This document shows, piece after piece, positions 7,323-10,732 of a stretch of DNA of 10,732 nt; the first letter of the stretch is position 1; every line of letters starts with the position of its first letter. Source of the stretch: an uncultured Bacteroides sp. (GTDB taxonomy: Bacteria; Bacteroidota; Bacteroidia; Bacteroidales; UBA11471). The DNA lies in NCBI GenBank assembly GCA_905210875.1, contig CAJLYN010000060.1:1-10732 (forward strand). The letters run 5' to 3'. The position numbers and the translations under genes were made by a program. The notes under the pieces are model-generated. The model was not told the DNA's origin, made no database searches, and worked only from the letters and a program-made list of their open reading frames with translations.

Positions 7323-7341
7323 TATATTTGCCTTATATTTG
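7323..7341 (+). promoter_or_regulatory. Two tandem -7 boxes for the porin gene
   Basis: TATATTTG occurs at 7323-7330 and again at 7334-7341, exactly 11 bases apart. Both are full matches to TAnnTTTG. The upstream box leaves a leader of about 14 bases before the ATG at 7351. The downstream box would give an almost leaderless transcript. Neither has a good TTTG at the standard -33 distance. Confidence 0.55.
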
Positions 7342-7350
7342 CACCCGTAT

Positions 7351-9333
7351 ATGAAGCGGTTTTTGGTATTTTCTCTTTTAGCGTTGTCGGTGATTTGTGG
7401 ATATGCCGCCAAGAAGCAGGTGATAGGAGAGCCCTATGCATGGCGGCTTTCCCAGCCTTTGGGAACACCCTATCGGGTGCCGATGGACACGCTTATCGAT
7501 GATTTCTACACTACCGACCTGCCGATTACCTATTCTACGGCCTATTCCTACACCGGAAATCTGGGCGGCGCTTCGATGTCGAAAGTCTTTTTCGACCGTC
7601 CCGATATGCCGCAGTTCATCTTCAAGCAACCCTACGATTACCTCATCTATACCCCTGAAAACTACACCTATTACAACACCCGTATACCCATGACGCTGGC
7701 GTCGTATCTGTTTGGTGGCGGGAAGCAGACCAAGCAGGAAGACCTCAAAGCCGAGTTCTCGGGCAATGTTAACAAGCGGCTGGCCATTGCCGCCGGCATA
7801 CAGTATGTCTATTCGAGAGGTAATTACGACCACCAAGGCAACAAAGACCTCTCGTGGCAGGTGGCCGGCTCCTACATAGGCGACCGTTACCAGATGCACG
7901 CCTTTGCCAACACCTACAATTTTGTGTCGCAGGAAAACGGTGGAATATCCGACACTCGCTTCATTCTCGACCCCGACGAGGTGGCTTCGGGGCAGGGCGG
8001 ATTTGATTCACAGACGATACCCGTCTATCTTTACAATGCCTTCAACCGCGTGAGGGGGCAGAATTATTATCTGACCCAACGCTACAATCTCGGCTTTTAC
8101 AAGACCGAGCAGGTCGACGATACGACAACGGTCGATGTATTTACCCCCGTCACCAGTTTTATACACACGGTCGAGTACAACAGCAACATGAGGCGGTTTG
8201 TCAATACATCGGCCAGCGAAGATACCACCTCCTTTGACAATACCTATTTCCGCAAGGACGGTACCAACGACTCGACCGAATACTGGTCGTTGAAAAATAC
8301 GCTGGGCATATCCTTGCTCGAAGGGTTTAACAAGTATGCCAAGATGGGCATGTCGGCCTATATGACCCATGAGGTACGACGCTTTACGCTGATGAGCGAT
8401 CTCATTCCCGCTGCCATGCGGACGGCACCCGACATTCCGATGCTGGATACCGGCGGTGCCCTGTTCAGTGTAAAGGAGTCGCCACAGATTTTTACTGAGA
8501 ATGTCTTGTGGGTAGGCGGGGTACTCTCCAAGCAGCAGGGTGAGTTGCTCACTTATACGGTCGACGGTAAGGTGGGCCTTCTCGGCGTCGATGCCGGAGC
8601 TACCGATATCGAAGGCGAGATACAGACCCGTTTCCACATACGCAAGACGACGGTGCAGTTGCGGGCTTACGGCTTTTTCAAGAACCTGACGCCGGCATTT
8701 TATTACCGCCATTATGTGTCGAACCACTTTATTTGGGATAACGATTTCGGTAAAACGCGCAAATTCAGGGTGGGAGGAGAGTTTTCTCTCCCCTCGACCG
8801 GTACGGTTATCAATGTCGGTGTGGAAAATGTGCAGAACTATGTCTATTTCGACAACAGCTGCATGCCCCGGCAGGACAGTCGCATTTTGCAGGTATTCAG
8901 TGCCGCGGTGAAACAGAAGGTAAAGTGGGGCATTTTCAATCTCGACCTTGAAGCCGTGTATCAGAAGTCGAGCGATTCAAAGGTCATTCCGCTGCCCGAC
9001 CTGAGTGCTTATGCACAGATGTATCTCGACTTTAAGATTGCCAAGGTGTTGCAGGTACAATTCGGTGTCGACTGCAAATACCACACCTCCTATTATGCCG
9101 AGGCCTACCAGCCGGCCACTCTCTCGTTTCATACCCAAGATGAGGTCAAGGTGGGAAACTATCCGCTCATGAATGTCTATGCCAACATGAAGATGAAGAT
9201 GGTGCGTTTCTATGTCATGTACACACACTTCAATCAGGGGCTGTTCGGCGGGAACAACTATTTTATCATGCCCAACTATCCCTACAACCCGGCCGTGTTG
9301 CAGTTTGGCCTGTGTGTCAACTTCTCCAATTAA
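7351..9333 (+). CDS. Putative porin of Bacteroidales (Porin_10-like)
   Basis: The 660-residue protein resembles the Bacteroidales putative porin family (Porin_10). The signature region at about residues 94-125 holds PYDYLIYTPENYTYYNTR, then MTLASYLFGGG, followed by ANKR-like NVNKRLAIAAG and a YSRGNYDHQGN segment. Such proteins form outer-membrane barrels; the substrate is unknown. A signal peptide is clear: MKRF, a hydrophobic core up to CGYAA, cleavage near residue 19-20. The remainder is rich in aromatic-alternating strands and ends in LQFGLCVNFSN. I chose ATG 7351 over an in-frame TTG at 7315, because the earlier start would put both -7 boxes inside the gene and add residues before the signal peptide. 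The stop TAA at 9331-9333 directly touches the stop of the convergent sigma factor gene. Confidence 0.88.
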   Translation: MKRFLVFSLLALSVICGYAAKKQVIGEPYAWRLSQPLGTPYRVPMDTLIDDFYTTDLPITYSTAYSYTGNLGGASMSKVFFDRPDMPQFIFKQPYDYLIYTPENYTYYNTRIPMTLASYLFGGGKQTKQEDLKAEFSGNVNKRLAIAAGIQYVYSRGNYDHQGNKDLSWQVAGSYIGDRYQMHAFANTYNFVSQENGGISDTRFILDPDEVASGQGGFDSQTIPVYLYNAFNRVRGQNYYLTQRYNLGFYKTEQVDDTTTVDVFTPVTSFIHTVEYNSNMRRFVNTSASEDTTSFDNTYFRKDGTNDSTEYWSLKNTLGISLLEGFNKYAKMGMSAYMTHEVRRFTLMSDLIPAAMRTAPDIPMLDTGGALFSVKESPQIFTENVLWVGGVLSKQQGELLTYTVDGKVGLLGVDAGATDIEGEIQTRFHIRKTTVQLRAYGFFKNLTPAFYYRHYVSNHFIWDNDFGKTRKFRVGGEFSLPSTGTVINVGVENVQNYVYFDNSCMPRQDSRILQVFSAAVKQKVKWGIFNLDLEAVYQKSSDSKVIPLPDLSAYAQMYLDFKIAKVLQVQFGVDCKYHTSYYAEAYQPATLSFHTQDEVKVGNYPLMNVYANMKMKMVRFYVMYTHFNQGLFGGNNYFIMPNYPYNPAVLQFGLCVNFSN

Positions 9334-9837
9334 TCAACGGTAATCTTTGAGAATCACCTGCAACCGCTGGCGGGCAAAGAATATGCGGCTCTTGACCGTG
9401 CCCAGCGGCAACTCCATCTTTTCGGCAATCTCCTGATATTTGAATCCGGCCACATGCATCGAGAAGGGAATCTTGTATTCGTCGGGAAATTTGTTGATGA
9501 CCTTCGATATTTCCTTTACCGCGAGAGAGCCTTCGGGGGTATCGAATCCCGATTCCTGCGGGAGGTTGAGGTGATATAAATCTTCGGTCTGGTCGATGAT
9601 GGTCTGATTGCGCACCCCCTTGCGGTAGTTGTTTATGAAAATGTTGCGCATGATGGTGAACACCCACCCCTTGAAATTGATGTTGTCGATATACTTGTCG
9701 CAGTTGTCGAGTGCTTTCAGGGTCGTGTCTTGCAGCAGGTCTTCGGCTTCGTCGTGATCGCAGGTGAGCATGTAGGCAAAGTTCAGCAGGTTGTCTTGCA
9801 GTTGCAAGAGTTTCTTTTCAAACAGTCGTGTTTCCAT
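9334..9837 (-). CDS. ECF-type RNA polymerase sigma factor
   Basis: This 167-residue protein has the two-domain plan of extracytoplasmic-function sigma factors, which direct RNA polymerase to stress or envelope promoters. Region 2 spans about residues 12-75, with EAEDLLQDTTLKAL (core binding) and FKGWVFTIMRNIFINNYRK (-10 recognition). Region 4 spans about residues 115-162 and includes a helix-turn-helix (YQEIAEKMELPLGTVKSRI) for the -35 element. An acidic, Gln/Pro-containing linker joins them. The start at 9837 gives the normal family N-terminus. No anti-sigma gene follows: downstream is the convergent porin, and upstream is the divergent nfeD. Control may therefore be transcriptional or by a distant anti-sigma. 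The 52-base leader carries a perfect palindrome. The regulon is unknown. Confidence 0.95.
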   Translation of the reverse strand: METRLFEKKLLQLQDNLLNFAYMLTCDHDEAEDLLQDTTLKALDNCDKYIDNINFKGWVFTIMRNIFINNYRKGVRNQTIIDQTEDLYHLNLPQESGFDTPEGSLAVKEISKVINKFPDEYKIPFSMHVAGFKYQEIAEKMELPLGTVKSRIFFARQRLQVILKDYR

Positions 9838-9872
9838 TGATAAATAAATATGAGTAATTAATCAAAGTTTTG

Positions 9873-9890
9873 TATTCTTATGCAAGAATA
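9873..9890 (-). promoter_or_regulatory. Palindrome in the sigma-factor leader / start-site region
   Basis: TATTCTT (9873-9879) and AAGAATA (9884-9890) form a perfect 7-bp inverted repeat with a 4-base centre (ATGC). It begins 5 bases downstream of the -7 box, so it overlaps the expected transcription start. It could be a repressor operator or a short hairpin at the 5' end of the mRNA. Confidence 0.45.
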
Positions 9891-9895
9891 TGTTG

Positions 9896-9903
9896 CAAAT
9901 ATA
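9896..9903 (-). promoter_or_regulatory. Candidate -7 promoter box for the sigma factor gene
   Basis: On the minus strand this reads TATATTTG, a full TAnnTTTG match lying 58 bases upstream of the start codon. The -33 region has only a weak TTTC at 9922-9925 (spacing 18). The leader would be about 50 bases. Confidence 0.5.
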
Positions 9904-9931
9904 AAAAGCCCATAGGCGAAAGAAAAATTTT

Positions 9932-9946
9932 TTAGTATAAAAAATG
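9932..9946. repeat. 15-bp direct repeat, copy 1 (TTAGTATAAAAAATG)
   Basis: This is identical to the copy at 10000-10014, 68 bases further on, in the AT-rich region between the divergent sigma factor and nfeD genes. A short inverted repeat, TGTTA/TAACA (9957-9968), lies between the copies. Paired identical sites in a divergent control region suggest regulator binding sites. Confidence 0.55.
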
Positions 9947-9999
9947 AGAGCTAATCTGTTAAATAACATACATTTATGGAATTTAATAATATCGCTGCG

Positions 10000-10014
10000 T
10001 TAGTATAAAAAATG
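10000..10014. repeat. 15-bp direct repeat, copy 2 (TTAGTATAAAAAATG)
   Basis: This is an exact second copy of the site at 9932-9946, in the same orientation, about 90 bases before the nfeD start. Bases flanking the two copies differ, so the identity is confined to the 15 bp. Confidence 0.55.
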
Positions 10015-10031
10015 TCTCATTGTGAAAAACT

Positions 10032-10057
10032 CTTTCCGAAAAATAAGCGTCGGAAGG
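10032..10057. other. Inverted repeat upstream of nfeD
   Basis: CTTTCCGA (10032-10039) and TCGGAAGG (10050-10057) form an 8-bp stem with one G-T wobble and a 10-base loop. It lies about 50 bases before the nfeD ATG. It could be an operator or, if transcription starts upstream, a leader hairpin. Confidence 0.4.
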
Positions 10058-10078
10058 TGTTATTTCGATAAAAAAATG

Positions 10079-10086
10079 TAACTTCG
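10079..10086 (+). promoter_or_regulatory. Imperfect -7 promoter box for nfeD
   Basis: TAACTTCG departs by one base from TAnnTTTG and lies 18 bases before the ATG. No TTTG is present at the expected -33 position. It is the best primary-sigma candidate I can find for this gene, and a poor one. Confidence 0.3.
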
Positions 10087-10104
10087 TCTCATATCCCCGA
10101 TAAT

Positions 10105-10732
10105 ATGAAAAAGATATTACTGATTCTCTGCGCTTGGATTGCATGCTGGACTGTCGGGCTGAGTGCCGGGCCGGCTGTTTCGGAAGAGACACTCTTTTAT
10201 CGTATCGACATCGACAAGGAGATAGGCCCCACTACCTGGCGCTATTTGCAGAATGGTCATGCCGAGGCCTTGCGCTCGTCGGCCAAGGCCGTCATATTAC
10301 GACTGAATACGTATGGGGGGACGGTGGTACACGCCGACTCGATGCGAACACTCATACTTAACAGTCCGCTCCCTTTCTACGCCTTTATTGATAATAATGC
10401 GGCCTCGGCCGGTGCCCTCATAGCCATAGCCTGCGACAGCATCTATATGCGCGAGGGGGCAAGTATCGGAGCGGCGACAGTGGTCGATCCTACGGGGGCT
10501 GCCATGCCCGACAAGTATCAGTCGTACATGCGGGCCACGATACGGGCCACGGCCGAGTCGCACGGTTGCGATACGCTGCGTGCGGTCGACGGTTCCACCC
10601 GCCTTCAATGGCACCGCGACCCGCTGATTGCCGAGGCCATGGTCGACGAGCGTATCGTTGTGCCCGGGCTGTGCGACTCGACAAAAGTTCTCACCTTGAC
10701 TGCCCGTGAAGCGCTTCAATGGGGCTATTGCG
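10105..10732 (+). CDS. NfeD-like membrane protease with ClpP-like domain, N-terminal part
   Basis: This gene is open to the right edge (209 complete codons). The product starts with a signal peptide or membrane anchor (MKKILLILCAWIACW to about Ser20). A ClpP/crotonase-like serine protease domain then covers the rest. LNTYGG (residues 67-72) corresponds to the substrate-binding glycine loop. NNAASAGA contains the probable nucleophile Ser101. SIGAATVV follows, and MPDKYQSYMR offers Lys137 as the likely partner, by analogy with the Ser-Lys dyad of the archaeal 1510-N protease of this family. Long NfeD proteins continue with several membrane helices and an OB-fold domain, and commonly sit beside a flotillin-like gene. 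Both would lie beyond this window. The role in membrane quality control is inferred from the family. It diverges from the sigma factor gene. Confidence 0.88.
   Translation, partial: MKKILLILCAWIACWTVGLSAGPAVSEETLFYRIDIDKEIGPTTWRYLQNGHAEALRSSAKAVILRLNTYGGTVVHADSMRTLILNSPLPFYAFIDNNAASAGALIAIACDSIYMREGASIGAATVVDPTGAAMPDKYQSYMRATIRATAESHGCDTLRAVDGSTRLQWHRDPLIAEAMVDERIVVPGLCDSTKVLTLTAREALQWGYC

Noticed and set aside
7315..7350. TTG start giving a 12-residue longer porin
   Set aside because: The extension would place the two -7 boxes inside the coding region and put residues ahead of a normal signal peptide. ATG 7351 fits better.

Overview
The window looks like chromosomal core DNA from a Bacteroidales bacterium. 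Most genes are preceded by the Bacteroidetes-type -7 box (TAnnTTTG), Shine-Dalgarno sequences are not obvious, and the predicted proteins (a BamD lipoprotein starting CGEYYK, a Bacteroidales putative porin, and a long NfeD with an LNTYGG motif) are typical of that order. The DNA is moderately GC-rich and very rich in GTCGAC. A relative of Barnesiella is possible, but I cannot settle the genus from sequence alone. I see no tRNA, rRNA, transposase, integrase or CRISPR array.

Layout. (1) 1-159, minus: the N-terminal end of a BamD-like outer-membrane assembly lipoprotein, cut by the window edge. It diverges from (2) 349-2406, plus: uvrB, full length, followed after only 2 bases by (3) 2409-4373, plus: a YgiQ-type radical SAM protein, very likely in the same transcript. 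(4) 4461-5810, minus: a MATE efflux transporter, convergent with ygiQ, with a hairpin between the two stop codons. (5) 5811-6142: a non-coding gap holding a tandem ~85-bp repeat. The copy next to the transporter contains its likely promoter. (6) 6143-7243, plus: an exported, probably outer-membrane barrel protein of unknown function. (7) 7351-9333, plus: a putative porin. (8) 9334-9837, minus: an ECF-type sigma factor whose stop codon directly touches the porin stop codon. (9) 9838-10104: an AT-rich divergent control region with twin 15-bp repeats and two inverted repeats. (10) 10105-10732, plus: an NfeD / ClpP-like membrane serine protease, cut by the right edge.

Functionally this is housekeeping DNA (nucleotide excision repair, an orphan radical SAM enzyme) beside a run of cell-envelope genes (BamD, MATE pump, two outer-membrane proteins, an ECF sigma factor, NfeD). 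Nothing in the coding sequence amounts to a clearly new system. The least explained DNA lies between genes: the promoter-bearing tandem repeat at 5837-6011 and the repeat-rich region between the sigma factor and nfeD genes.
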